64,000 nucleotides of DNA from Clostridium sp. CAG:571 (GTDB lineage Bacteria > Bacillota > Clostridia > TANB77 > CAG-508). The stretch spans positions 391,789-455,788 of the forward strand of contig HF999523.1 in the NCBI GenBank assembly GCA_000434015.1, in the 5' to 3' direction. How positions within the stretch are numbered: position 1 is the stretch's first letter; every line of letters begins with the position of its first letter. The notes below the pieces were generated by a model. That model saw only the letters and a list, made by a program, of their open reading frames with translations. It was not told where the DNA came from and did not search any database. The translations under genes and the position numbers were made by a program. Below are positions 46,809 to 54,699 of this stretch, piece by piece.

Positions 46809-47543
46809 ATGAAGTACAAAAGAATTTTATTAAAATTAAGTGGAGGAGCCCTATCTGGGGATAAAGATTTTGGATTTGAAAAAGAATCATTAGAAAATAT
46901 TACAGAAGAAATCATAAAAGCAGTAAATTCAGGAGTAGAAGTAGCGGTATTAGTAGGGGGAGGAAATATTTTTAGAGGAAGAACAGCAGAAGATTGGGAA
47001 ATTGAAAGAGCAGAAGCGGATAATATTGGAATGCTTGCAACAATTATAAATAGTTTAATATTAAGAGGTGCTTTAACATCAAAAGGAATTAGCAATGTAA
47101 GAGTAATGACAGCTTTACCAATAAATAGTGTAGCAGAACCATATATTAGATTAAAGGCAATTAACCATCTAGATAAGGGGAAAGTTGTTATATTTGGAGG
47201 AGGAGTAGGCCAACCATTTGTTACAACAGATTATCCATCCGTTCAAAGAGCAATAGAAATTAGAGCAGATGTAGTCTTAATGGCAAAACATGGAACAGAT
47301 GGTGTATACACTGAAAATCCAGCAGAAAATCCAAATGCAAAAAGATATAAATCTATAAAATATGAAGATGTAATAAAAGATGAATTAAAAGTTGCAGATC
47401 AATCAGCATTTATTTTAGCTAAAGAATATAAAATGCCAATGTATGTTTTTGATTTTAAAGAAAAAGATTCAATATTAAAAATTTGTGAAGGAAAAAATAT
47501 AGGAACATATATAGGAGATAATTGTATAACAGAATTATACTAA
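46809..47543 (+). CDS. pyrH: UMP kinase
   Basis: This 244-residue hexameric amino-acid-kinase-fold enzyme phosphorylates UMP to UDP. Signatures are RILLKLSGGALSG (about 4-16), VLVGGGNIFRG, ADNIGMLATIINSL, and DGVYTENPAENPNAKRY. It starts at an ATG behind GAAAGAGAG. It stands alone here, not with tsf and frr as in many Firmicutes. Confidence 0.95.
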   Translation: MKYKRILLKLSGGALSGDKDFGFEKESLENITEEIIKAVNSGVEVAVLVGGGNIFRGRTAEDWEIERAEADNIGMLATIINSLILRGALTSKGISNVRVMTALPINSVAEPYIRLKAINHLDKGKVVIFGGGVGQPFVTTDYPSVQRAIEIRADVVLMAKHGTDGVYTENPAENPNAKRYKSIKYEDVIKDELKVADQSAFILAKEYKMPMYVFDFKEKDSILKICEGKNIGTYIGDNCITELY

Positions 47544-47647
47544 ACTATAATAAAATAAATTATGGCAAACAAAACAATGTATGATAAAGAAAAAATATAT
47601 AGCAAACTACTGGGATAGTAATAATAATTATCACTGCTGATAATCAA

Positions 47648-47700
47648 AAGAAGTAATTTATGATATAATAAAAATTTTCATAAATCACTTCTTTAATTTT
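47648..47700. terminator. Bidirectional terminator
   Basis: AAAGAAGTAATTTATGA pairs with TCATAAATCACTTCTTT, between pyrH and the convergent BAX-inhibitor gene. Confidence 0.75.
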
Positions 47701-47709
47701 TTAAATTTA

Positions 47710-48363
47710 TTAATTTCTTCTTTTTCCAAATATAGATAAAATTCTTAGGAATATATTAATAAAATCCAGGTATAATTGCATAGCACCATAAATATATAGT
47801 TTTTCTTGGTTTAAACTACTATCATATTGAAGTGCTTTAATATTGTTGACATCATATATAGTAATTCCAAAAAATACGAATATCATAAACCAATCTAATA
47901 ATATATCAAGTATAGAACTTCCTAAAAATATGTTAATTAAACTTAATATAATTCCAGCAATCAAAGCTCCAAAAAGAATATAATTCCAAGAACTTAAGTC
48001 TTGTTTAGTAAAAAAGCCAATAAGTGCAAATGCTCCAAAAAGTAAGGCTGAAACTAGAAATAGTTGAATGACGGAGTTAAGTTCGAATACTGCAAATATT
48101 GTTGAGAGTAAAACTCCATTTAACATTGAGTATATAAAAAACAATATAGCAACAAACATTGGAGACATTTTCTTAAAACAAAATGAAAATAGCCAAACAA
48201 CAATAAGTTCTGTTATAAGTAAAATGTTAAAATATCCATTTCTTAAAATGTTAATAAATAATCCTGAAGAATAAGTATACCACGAAATAATTGCAGTACT
48301 TAAAAGTCCAATAAACATCCAAAAAAAAGTTTTTGTCATTAATTTATTTTCTTGTAATTCCAT
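47710..48363 (-). CDS. BAX inhibitor-1 / YccA-YetJ family membrane protein
   Basis: This 217-residue product has seven hydrophobic segments. MTKTFFWMFIGLLSTAIISWYT opens the family core, and FFGITIYDVNNIKALQYD holds the conserved acidic pair of the pH-dependent calcium leak site; it ends LYLDFINIFLRILSIFG. Its start ATG at 48363 follows a minus-strand TAGGAGGTT. Bacterial members are thought to leak calcium or interact with membrane protease FtsH. Confidence 0.9.
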   Translation of the reverse strand: MELQENKLMTKTFFWMFIGLLSTAIISWYTYSSGLFINILRNGYFNILLITELIVVWLFSFCFKKMSPMFVAILFFIYSMLNGVLLSTIFAVFELNSVIQLFLVSALLFGAFALIGFFTKQDLSSWNYILFGALIAGIILSLINIFLGSSILDILLDWFMIFVFFGITIYDVNNIKALQYDSSLNQEKLYIYGAMQLYLDFINIFLRILSIFGKRRN

Positions 48364-48472
48364 AAATTTAACCTCCTAATATATATTATACTATATATAT
48401 TAAGTTAAATTCAATAAAGTTTAAATATATATGAGAACACGTATAAGTAAGCTTATAAAATAGAAATTTAAT

Positions 48473-48501
48473 TGATTAAATGGGAAAAAAGTGGTATACT
48501 A
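48473..48501 (+). promoter_or_regulatory. Promoter of the toxin-antitoxin pair
   Basis: TTGATT, 17 bases, TATACT, about 30 bases before the antitoxin gene. Confidence 0.6.
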
Positions 48502-48530
48502 TAAAAAAATTTGAGAGGAGAATATAAGTT

Positions 48531-48749
48531 ATGGATAACGTTAGTAATACCATAGGAGAAAATGTTAAATTTGAAGTTGCTCTAGAAGTAATATCAATGT
48601 ACATGTCAATAGCAATTGCAAACAATGATTTAGAGCTAGTAGAAAAACTAAAAAAAGAAAAAAAAGAAATGTATTTAGGAAATAATGAATTAGTAGATAA
48701 AGCAATTAATGAATATGGAAAAAAGATAAAAGAAAAATTGGGGGTATAA
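48531..48749 (+). CDS. Small epsilon-like antitoxin candidate
   Basis: This 72-residue helical protein starts at an ATG behind GAGAGGAGAAT. It contains SMYMSIAIANNDLELVEKLKKEK and no known motif. It ends 6 bases before a zeta-toxin gene. A short helical protein just ahead of a zeta toxin fits the epsilon-antitoxin position. The call rests on position and size only. Confidence 0.7.
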   Translation: MDNVSNTIGENVKFEVALEVISMYMSIAIANNDLELVEKLKKEKKEMYLGNNELVDKAINEYGKKIKEKLGV

Positions 48750-48755
48750 AAAGTA

Positions 48756-49724
48756 ATGGAGGAATTAACAAAACAAGAAGAAATAGAAGCTATAAGACAA
48801 GCACAAGCTGAAAAATTAACACCAGCACAGTTAAAAGAAGAGCTAGAAACTGAAGAAGCTCTAGAAGAATTATATCAAAAAGCTAAGTTAATGGTATTTG
48901 AGGTTGGACCTGAAAGACAAGGTAATCCAACAGCAATTGTAACAGGAGGACAGCCAGGAGCAGGAAAAAGTGGATTAGTAAAGTTAGCAGTACAAAGATT
49001 TAAAGAATCATATAAAAATTTTGTTATTTTAGATGTTGATCAGTATAGAGGTATGTGTAGAAATTCACAAGTTATATTAGCAAAATATCCAGAACTTTAT
49101 TCAGATATAACAGATAAAGCAGTTGGAATGGTTATGAACAGAATAATAACTGATGCAATAAATGAAGGATACAATTTTATTTTTGAAGGAACAATGGGAA
49201 AATCAGCAGATATAGTTGATAGATTAAAAGAGTCTGACAGAAATTTTAATGTTTTAGCACAATTAATGGCTGTGTCAAGGGAAGAGTCTTTAATTTCAAT
49301 AATTGATAGATATATTGGAATGAAAGAATCAATGGCTTTTGGAAGATTAACTTCTATTAAAGCACATGATGAGAGATACTATAATTTTCCTAATGTTGCA
49401 GCAACACTGGAAGATAAAGGTGCTGTTGTAGAAGTGTATGAAAGAGGAGGTCTAAAAGACGATTTCCCTCAAATAATATATCGTACAAATAATCCAAGGA
49501 ATAAATACAAAAGTACAGTCGAAGCTTTAGAAGCAGGAAGAAAAAATAGTTTAAAAGAATGTATGAAAAATAATTTAAAAGCTAGAATGAAAGGCTTGAG
49601 AACCAAAATGGAATTATTAGAAACTTCAGAAGGGGAATTAGAGCAATTGAGTAAAACAGAGGATATAGTTGCTAATGCATATTCTATGTGGCAAGGACAA
49701 GAAAATGATGAAATAGATGTTTAA
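48756..49724 (+). CDS. Zeta-toxin family protein
   Basis: This 322-residue product starts ATGGAGGAATTAAC. The P-loop is VTGGQPGAGKSGLVK (about 64-78), with VILDVDQYRGMC and NFIFEGTMG later. This is the zeta/PezT fold, a kinase that phosphorylates UDP-N-acetylglucosamine and so stops cell-wall synthesis. It is longer than a minimal zeta toxin, with about 35 extra N-terminal residues and a charged helical tail from about 235. Together with the preceding small gene it forms a probable toxin-antitoxin operon with its own promoter and terminator. Confidence 0.85.
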   Translation: MEELTKQEEIEAIRQAQAEKLTPAQLKEELETEEALEELYQKAKLMVFEVGPERQGNPTAIVTGGQPGAGKSGLVKLAVQRFKESYKNFVILDVDQYRGMCRNSQVILAKYPELYSDITDKAVGMVMNRIITDAINEGYNFIFEGTMGKSADIVDRLKESDRNFNVLAQLMAVSREESLISIIDRYIGMKESMAFGRLTSIKAHDERYYNFPNVAATLEDKGAVVEVYERGGLKDDFPQIIYRTNNPRNKYKSTVEALEAGRKNSLKECMKNNLKARMKGLRTKMELLETSEGELEQLSKTEDIVANAYSMWQGQENDEIDV

Positions 49725-49740
49725 TATAAAAAATACTAAT

Positions 49741-49780
49741 AATAGGCAAAATGTTTTATAAAAATATTTTGCCTATATTT
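49741..49780 (+). terminator. Terminator of the zeta-toxin operon
   Basis: ATAGGCAAAAT pairs with ATTTTGCCTAT, followed by ATTTTA. The stretch from here to 49981 is A/T-rich with no gene. Confidence 0.8.
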
Positions 49781-49981
49781 TATATATAAATATTATTCTT
49801 AATAAAATACAAAATGAAAAATACTTTTATTTATTAATAATGTTATTAAAAAATAGTAATTAAATAATAAAAATGAATAAAAAAAGTCTAGCAAGAAATT
49901 AAAATTAATTTTAGTAAATTAAATACAAGATTTTAATAAGTAAATGTAACAAACAAAAAAATAAAAAAAGCAGTAAAAAGC

Positions 49982-50010
49982 TTGACAAATGAGAAAAAAT
50001 AGTGTAAAGT
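49982..50010 (+). promoter_or_regulatory. Promoter of the ylxM-ffh operon
   Basis: TTGACA, 17 bases, TAAAGT, 35 bases before ylxM. Confidence 0.65.
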
Positions 50011-50044
50011 ATATTAGCATTACAAAAAGAAAGGAAAACCTGAA

Positions 50045-50392
50045 ATGGAAAAAAATGTCCAAATAAGTATGCTATGTCAAATATATGGAAAGTTGTTAAC
50101 AGATAAGCAATTTGAATTAATAAATGATTATTATAATAATGATTTATCTTTATCTGAAATAGCTGAAAACAATGAAATAACTAGGCAAGCTGTTAGGGAT
50201 ATTATAAAAAAAGGTGAAAAAAAACTTTTTGAATATGAAAAAGAGTTAAAATTTATGGAGAAAATGTTAGAACAAGAAAAGAATATAGAAAACATAAAAC
50301 AAGATTTAGAAAATATAAAACAAAATTTAAACATAACTAATAAAGAAAAAATAGAAAAAATAAAAGAAAAATTAGATAGTTTAAATTTATAA
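50045..50392 (+). CDS. ylxM: YlxM-family DNA-binding protein
   Basis: This 115-residue UPF0122 protein has a sigma-region-4-like helix-turn-helix (LTDKQFELINDYYNNDLSLSEIAE, then ITRQAVRDIIKKGEKKLFEYE) followed by a coiled-coil tail with repeated ENIKQ units. YlxM binds next to Ffh in Gram-positive signal recognition particles and raises its GTPase activity. It is encoded 44 bases ahead of ffh, as in most Firmicutes. Confidence 0.9.
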   Translation: MEKNVQISMLCQIYGKLLTDKQFELINDYYNNDLSLSEIAENNEITRQAVRDIIKKGEKKLFEYEKELKFMEKMLEQEKNIENIKQDLENIKQNLNITNKEKIEKIKEKLDSLNL

Positions 50393-50436
50393 GAGAAAAT
50401 CATAAAAAACAAAATGTTCTTTAAGGAGGACTAAAT

Positions 50437-51796
50437 ATGGCTTTTGAAGGTATATCCTCAAAATTTCAAGAAATAACAAGAAAATTAAAAGGAAAAGCAA
50501 GAATAACAGAATCAGATTTAAAAGAAATGTTAAGAGAAGTAAAACTTGCATTGCTAGAAGCTGATGTTAACTATAAAGTAGTAAAAGAATTTATAAATAC
50601 AATTCAAGAAAAAGCTTTAGGGCAAGATGTTTTAAAATCTTTAACACCAGGACAACAAGTAGTAAAAATAGTAAAAGATGAACTGGTAGAATTATTAGGT
50701 GGAACTGAAAGTAAAATTAATTTTACTCCAAATCCTCCAACAATAATAATGCTTGTAGGACTTCAAGGTAGTGGTAAGACAACTACCTCAGGTAAACTTG
50801 CAAATATATTAAGAAAACAAGGTAAAAAACCACTTTTAGTAGCATGTGATGTGTATAGACCAGCAGCTATAAAACAATTGCAAGTTGTAGGAGCACAATT
50901 AAATATACCAGTATATGCAAATGAAAATACTAAAGATGTTGTACAAATAGCTAAACAATCCTTAAATGTAGCAATTAGTAAACTAAATGATGTCGTTATT
51001 TTAGATACAGCACGGAAGATTACATATAGATGAAGAGTTAATGCAAGAATTAAAAAATCTAAAATTAAATGTAAAACCACATGAAATTTTATTAGTAGTA
51101 GATGCAATGACTGGTCAAGATGCTGTAAATGTTGCAACAAGTTTTAATGATAATTTAGGAATAGATGGAATAGTAATTACAAAATTAGATGGTGATACAC
51201 GTGGTGGTGCTGCTTTATCTGTAAAAAAGGTAACTGGTAAACCAATAAAATATGCAGCAACAGGTGAGAAACTAAACGATATAGAAGAGTTCCATCCAGA
51301 AAGAATGGCATCAAGAATACTTGGTATGGGAGATGTTCTTTCAATAATAGAAAAAGCAGAAGAAGCTTTTGATGAAGAAGAAGCTGAAAAACTAGAAAAA
51401 CAACTTAGAAAAAAAGAAATGGATTTAGACGATTATTTGATGCAATTGCGACAAGTTAAAAAAATGGGATCTTTTTCATCTATATTGAAAATGATTCCGG
51501 GAATGAATCAAATAAAAAATTTAAAAGTTGATGATAATGAAATAAATAGAATAGAAGCAATTATTTGTTCAATGACCAAAAAAGAAAGAAAAAATCCCAA
51601 AATATTAAATGCAGGAAGAAGAAAAAGAATTGCAGCAGGTAGTGGAACAACGGTTCAAGCAGTAAATAAACTTATGGAATCATTTGAGATGACTCAAAAA
51701 ATGATGAAGAAAATGCAAAGTGGAAAAGGTATGAAAAACATGATGAAAAACTTTAAAGGCATAAATCCAAATGATTTAAACAACTTAAAATTCTAG
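50437..51796 (+). CDS. ffh: Signal recognition particle protein, read through one CGG +1 site
   Basis: Joined at CGG 51013 the product has 452 residues, the standard Ffh length. It binds 4.5S RNA and signal sequences and is essential. The NG domain has GLQGSGKTTT (about 108-117), DVYRPAA and the G-domain motif that reads ILDTA in the first frame, G at the CGG, and RLHIDEELMQEL in the +1 frame: the intact family motif DTAGR. It continues with TKLDGDTRGGAAL and the methionine-rich M domain (MTQKMMKKMQSGKGMKNMM) to 51796. Neither half alone could work, yet both are perfectly conserved. It starts at an ATG behind AAGGAGGA. Confidence 0.95.
51013..51016 (+). other. CGG +1 recoding site 8 (CGGA, codon 193 of ffh)
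   Basis: GCA is followed by in-frame CGG A. Skipping C gives DTAGRL, a near-invariant GTPase motif of Ffh and FtsY. Confidence 0.9.
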
Positions 51797-51880
51797 GTTG
51801 TTTATGATAATATTATTGTTATTAAGATTTATAAATAAATCTAAAATATAGATTACAAGTATTAGTAGGAGGTGAAAAAA

Positions 51881-52114
51881 ATGGTAAAGATAAGATTACA
51901 AAGACAAGGTGCTAAAAAAGCTCCATTCTATCATATAGTTGTAGCAGATTCAAAATCTCCAAGAGATGGAAAAATCATAGAAAAAATAGGAACATACAAT
52001 CCTATGACAGACCCAGCTACAATTTGTTTAGATCAAGAAAAAGTAGCTACATGGATCAAAAATGGTGCAAAACCTACAGATACTGTAAGAGCTTTAATAG
52101 AAAAAGCAAAATAA
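51881..52114 (+). CDS. rpsP: 30S ribosomal protein S16
   Basis: This 77-residue protein starts at ATG 51881 (MVKIRLQRQGAKKAPFYHIVVADS), 5-6 bases after AGGAGGTG; the GTG in that site is in frame but is not the start. GKIIEKIGTYNP is the second family block. It is part of the ffh-rpsP-khpA-rimM-trmD-rplS unit. Confidence 0.98.
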   Translation: MVKIRLQRQGAKKAPFYHIVVADSKSPRDGKIIEKIGTYNPMTDPATICLDQEKVATWIKNGAKPTDTVRALIEKAK

Positions 52115-52145
52115 TTTAAGCCTTTAAGAAAGAAGGTAAAAAATA

Positions 52146-52376
52146 ATGAAAGAAGTTTTAGAACTAATTGTTAAAAGTCTTGTAAGCAATCCAGATTCTG
52201 TACAAATCAGCGAAAATGTTACAAATAATTCTATAGAATTAAAAGTAAAAGTAGCAAAAGATGATATGGGAAAAGTTATTGGAAAGCAAGGTCGTTTAGC
52301 AAAGTCAATCAGAACAGTTATTAAATCTTTAGCTGGAAAAGAAAACAAGAAAGTAGAAATAGAATTTTTAGATTAA
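52146..52376 (+). CDS. khpA: KH-domain RNA-binding protein KhpA
   Basis: This 76-residue single KH domain has VIGKQGRLAKSIRTVIKS as the GxxG loop region. KhpA pairs with KhpB/Jag and influences cell division and elongation in Firmicutes. It lies between rpsP and rimM, its conserved place. Confidence 0.92.
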   Translation: MKEVLELIVKSLVSNPDSVQISENVTNNSIELKVKVAKDDMGKVIGKQGRLAKSIRTVIKSLAGKENKKVEIEFLD

Positions 52377-52388
52377 GAGGAATTATAT

Positions 52389-52895
52389 ATGCAAGAATAT
52401 CTTGAAATAGGTCAAATTGTAAATACATTTGGAGTAAAGGGAATGGTAAAAGTTAATCCTTTTACAGATGATATAACAAGATTTGACAAATTAAAAAAAG
52501 TATATATTTGTAAAAAAGCTTCTATGGAAGAAGTAGAAATAGAAGAAGTAAAATATCACAAAAATATGGTTTTATTAAAAATAAAAGGTATAAATGATAT
52601 GAATCAAGCTGAAAAATGTAAGGGTTTATATTTAAAAATACACAGAAAGGATGCTATAAAGCTTCCTAAAGATACATATTTTATTGCAGATTTATTAGGT
52701 TTAGAAGTATATACAGATGAAGGTGTTTTACTTGGAAAAGTAGATGATATATATAATACAGGAAGTAATGATATATATGTTGTAAAAGATGATCTTGGAA
52801 AACAAATATTACTTCCCGGAACTAAAGAAGTTCTAAAAGAAATCAGTTTAGAAAAAGAAAAAATAGTTGTTCATTTGATAAAAGGTTTAATATAA
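52389..52895 (+). CDS. rimM: Ribosome maturation factor RimM
   Basis: This 168-residue 16S processing factor has an N-terminal beta-barrel (IGQIVNTFGVKGMVKVNPFTD) and a C-terminal PRC barrel (YFIADLLGLEVYTDEG, NTGSNDIYVV, LLPGTKEVLKEI). It binds S19 and assists maturation of the 30S head. It is 12 bases after khpA. Confidence 0.95.
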   Translation: MQEYLEIGQIVNTFGVKGMVKVNPFTDDITRFDKLKKVYICKKASMEEVEIEEVKYHKNMVLLKIKGINDMNQAEKCKGLYLKIHRKDAIKLPKDTYFIADLLGLEVYTDEGVLLGKVDDIYNTGSNDIYVVKDDLGKQILLPGTKEVLKEISLEKEKIVVHLIKGLI

Positions 52896-52911
52896 AAAGT
52901 TGGAGGCAAAT

Positions 52912-53586
52912 ATGAAATTTGATGTGCTAACACTTTTTCCAGAAAGCTTTGAACCAATAAAACAAAGCATTTTAGGAAGAGCGTTAGAAAAAAATCTAAT
53001 AAGTTTAAATTTAATAAATATTAGAGATTTTTCAAAAGATAAGCATAAAAAAGTTGATGATACTCCATATGGTGGTGGTGCTGGTATGGTAATAAGACCA
53101 GATGTAGTATATGATGCATATAAATCTATAAAAGATGAAAATGCAAAAGTAATATATATGTCACCACAAGGCAATGTATTAAATCAAAAAAAAGTTGAAT
53201 CTCTTAGCAAAGAGAAACATTTAATTCTATTATGCGGGCATTATGAAGGAATAGACCAAAGAGTAATTGATGAAATAGTTGATGAAGAAATTTCAATAGG
53301 TGATTATGTATTAACTGGAGGTGAAATACCAGCAATGGTGTTAATAGACTCAGTTAGTAGATATGTCGAAGGAGTGTTGACAAAAGAATCTATAAAAGAA
53401 GAATCTTTTTCAAACAACCTATTAGAATATCCTCAATACACTAGACCGGAAACTTTTTTAGATAAAAAAGTTCCAGAAGTTTTATTATCAGGTCATCATG
53501 AAAATATCCGAAAATGGAGAGAAGAACAAGCTTTAAAAAATACGTATCAAAAAAGACCAGATCTTTTAAAAAATAAAAATGATTAA
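52912..53586 (+). CDS. trmD: tRNA (guanine-N1)-methyltransferase
   Basis: This 224-residue SPOUT enzyme makes m1G37 next to anticodons with G36. The start ATG 52912 follows TTGGAGGC. Signatures are DVLTLFPE, DDTPYGGGAGMV, LCGHYEGIDQR, IGDYVLTGGE and LEYPQYTRPE, so the trefoil-knot SAM site is complete. The general-base position carries Glu (ESF), as also seen in other Clostridia. TrmD is of note here because m1G37 is the best known guard against +1 frameshifting; it is present and intact although this genome appears to use +1 steps at CGG. Confidence 0.96.
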   Translation: MKFDVLTLFPESFEPIKQSILGRALEKNLISLNLINIRDFSKDKHKKVDDTPYGGGAGMVIRPDVVYDAYKSIKDENAKVIYMSPQGNVLNQKKVESLSKEKHLILLCGHYEGIDQRVIDEIVDEEISIGDYVLTGGEIPAMVLIDSVSRYVEGVLTKESIKEESFSNNLLEYPQYTRPETFLDKKVPEVLLSGHHENIRKWREEQALKNTYQKRPDLLKNKND

Positions 53587-53663
53587 AGAACTTTATAGAT
53601 ACAAAAATAAAAGGTAATAGGAGCCAAAGTAAATCCTAAAATAAGAAAGGGAGGAGAATATCG

Positions 53664-54113
53664 ATGGATATCATAAAATCAATAGAACATGAACAATTGA
53701 AAAATAAGATACCTGTCCTTAAAGTTGGTGATACAGTAAGAGTACATCAAAGAATTAAGGAAGGAAACAGAGAAAGAATCCAAGTATTCGAAGGAATTAT
53801 AATTAAAAAACAAGGTGGCGGAATTAACGCTACATTTACAGTAAGAAGAGTAGCATATGGTGTAGGAGTTGAAAAAACATTTTTAGTACACTCACCTATG
53901 ATGGAAAAAGTAGAAGTAGTAAGAGTTGGTAAAGCAAGAAGAGCTAAATTATACTACTTAAGAGACAGAGTAGGAAAAGCTGCTAAAACTAAAGAAGATA
54001 TTGGTGCAAGAATTGAAAACAAAGAAATTGTTTTAAAAGAAGAAGTTGCAGAAGCAAAAGTAGAAGCCGAAGCTGCTACAGAAGCTCCAGTAGAAGGAAA
54101 AGATGCAGAATAA
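53664..54113 (+). CDS. rplS: 50S ribosomal protein L19
   Basis: This 149-residue protein is encoded by an ATG behind GGGAGGAGAAT. The core (VGDTVRVHQRIKEGNRERIQVFEG, GVGVEKTFLVHSPMMEKVEV, RRAKLYYLRDRVGKAAK) fills residues 1-115. About 30 extra acidic and alanine-rich residues (EVAEAKVEAEAATEAPVEG) extend the C-terminus beyond the usual L19. It is the last gene of the ffh operon and is followed by a terminator. Confidence 0.97.
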   Translation: MDIIKSIEHEQLKNKIPVLKVGDTVRVHQRIKEGNRERIQVFEGIIIKKQGGGINATFTVRRVAYGVGVEKTFLVHSPMMEKVEVVRVGKARRAKLYYLRDRVGKAAKTKEDIGARIENKEIVLKEEVAEAKVEAEAATEAPVEGKDAE

Positions 54114-54140
54114 TATCTATAAAAAGAGTAGATGTAAATA

Positions 54141-54186
54141 AAAAGGTATATATTATATGAAATTTATCATAAAATATATGCCTTTT
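54141..54186 (+). terminator. rplS terminator
   Basis: AAAAGGTATATA pairs with TATATGCCTTTT, then a T-rich tail. Confidence 0.7.
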
Positions 54187-54251
54187 ATTTATATAAAAGA
54201 AATTGTATAAAAACAAAATTTATGATTAAATTGATATTAGAGATGAAGTAA

Positions 54252-54575
54252 ATGTATAAAAATATAGAAAAGAAAAAAGTTTTAGAATTAAAAAATTTAG
54301 TTAACTATCAAAAAGGACAAGTGGTAAGTAAAACTTTAGTTCAAAACGAATTAGTAAGTGTTACTGTTTTCTCATTTGATAAGGGTGAGGAAATATCAAC
54401 TCATGCAGCTGGAGGAGATGCTATGGTAACAGTTTTAGAAGGAAAAGGCAAGTTTACAATAGGTGGGGAAGAATTTATTTTAGAAGAAAATGAGACAATC
54501 ATTATGCCAAAAGATGTTCCTCATTCTGTATATGGTGAAGAGCAATTTAAAATGTTATTAGTAGTATCATTTTAA
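54252..54575 (+). CDS. Small cupin protein
   Basis: This 107-residue single-domain cupin has VTVFSFDKGEEISTHAAGGDAMVTVLEGKG as motif 1, with His and Glu ligands, and MPKDVPHSV as motif 2. Cupins of this size bind a metal and serve as small oxidoreductases, isomerases or sensors; which one cannot be said. There is no clear ribosome binding site before the ATG. It is transcribed alone. Confidence 0.82.
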   Translation: MYKNIEKKKVLELKNLVNYQKGQVVSKTLVQNELVSVTVFSFDKGEEISTHAAGGDAMVTVLEGKGKFTIGGEEFILEENETIIMPKDVPHSVYGEEQFKMLLVVSF

Positions 54576-54630
54576 AAAATAGTAAAAGTACTAATATAGA
54601 AAAATGCTTTTAAAAACAATAAGCATAATA

Positions 54631-54667
54631 AAAATAGGCGAGTATAACTTCGCCTATTTTATATTTT
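54631..54667. terminator. Bidirectional terminator
   Basis: AAAATAGGCGA pairs with TCGCCTATTTT, between the cupin gene and the convergent Lon gene. Confidence 0.75.
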
Positions 54668-54699
54668 TTTCCTATAAATAAATTAATTAATTAATTTAT

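Noticed and set aside
52912..53586. TrmD general-base Asp replaced by Glu as a cause of frameshifting
   Set aside because: From memory, other Clostridia such as C. perfringens also have Glu at that aligned position, so it is not special to this genome.
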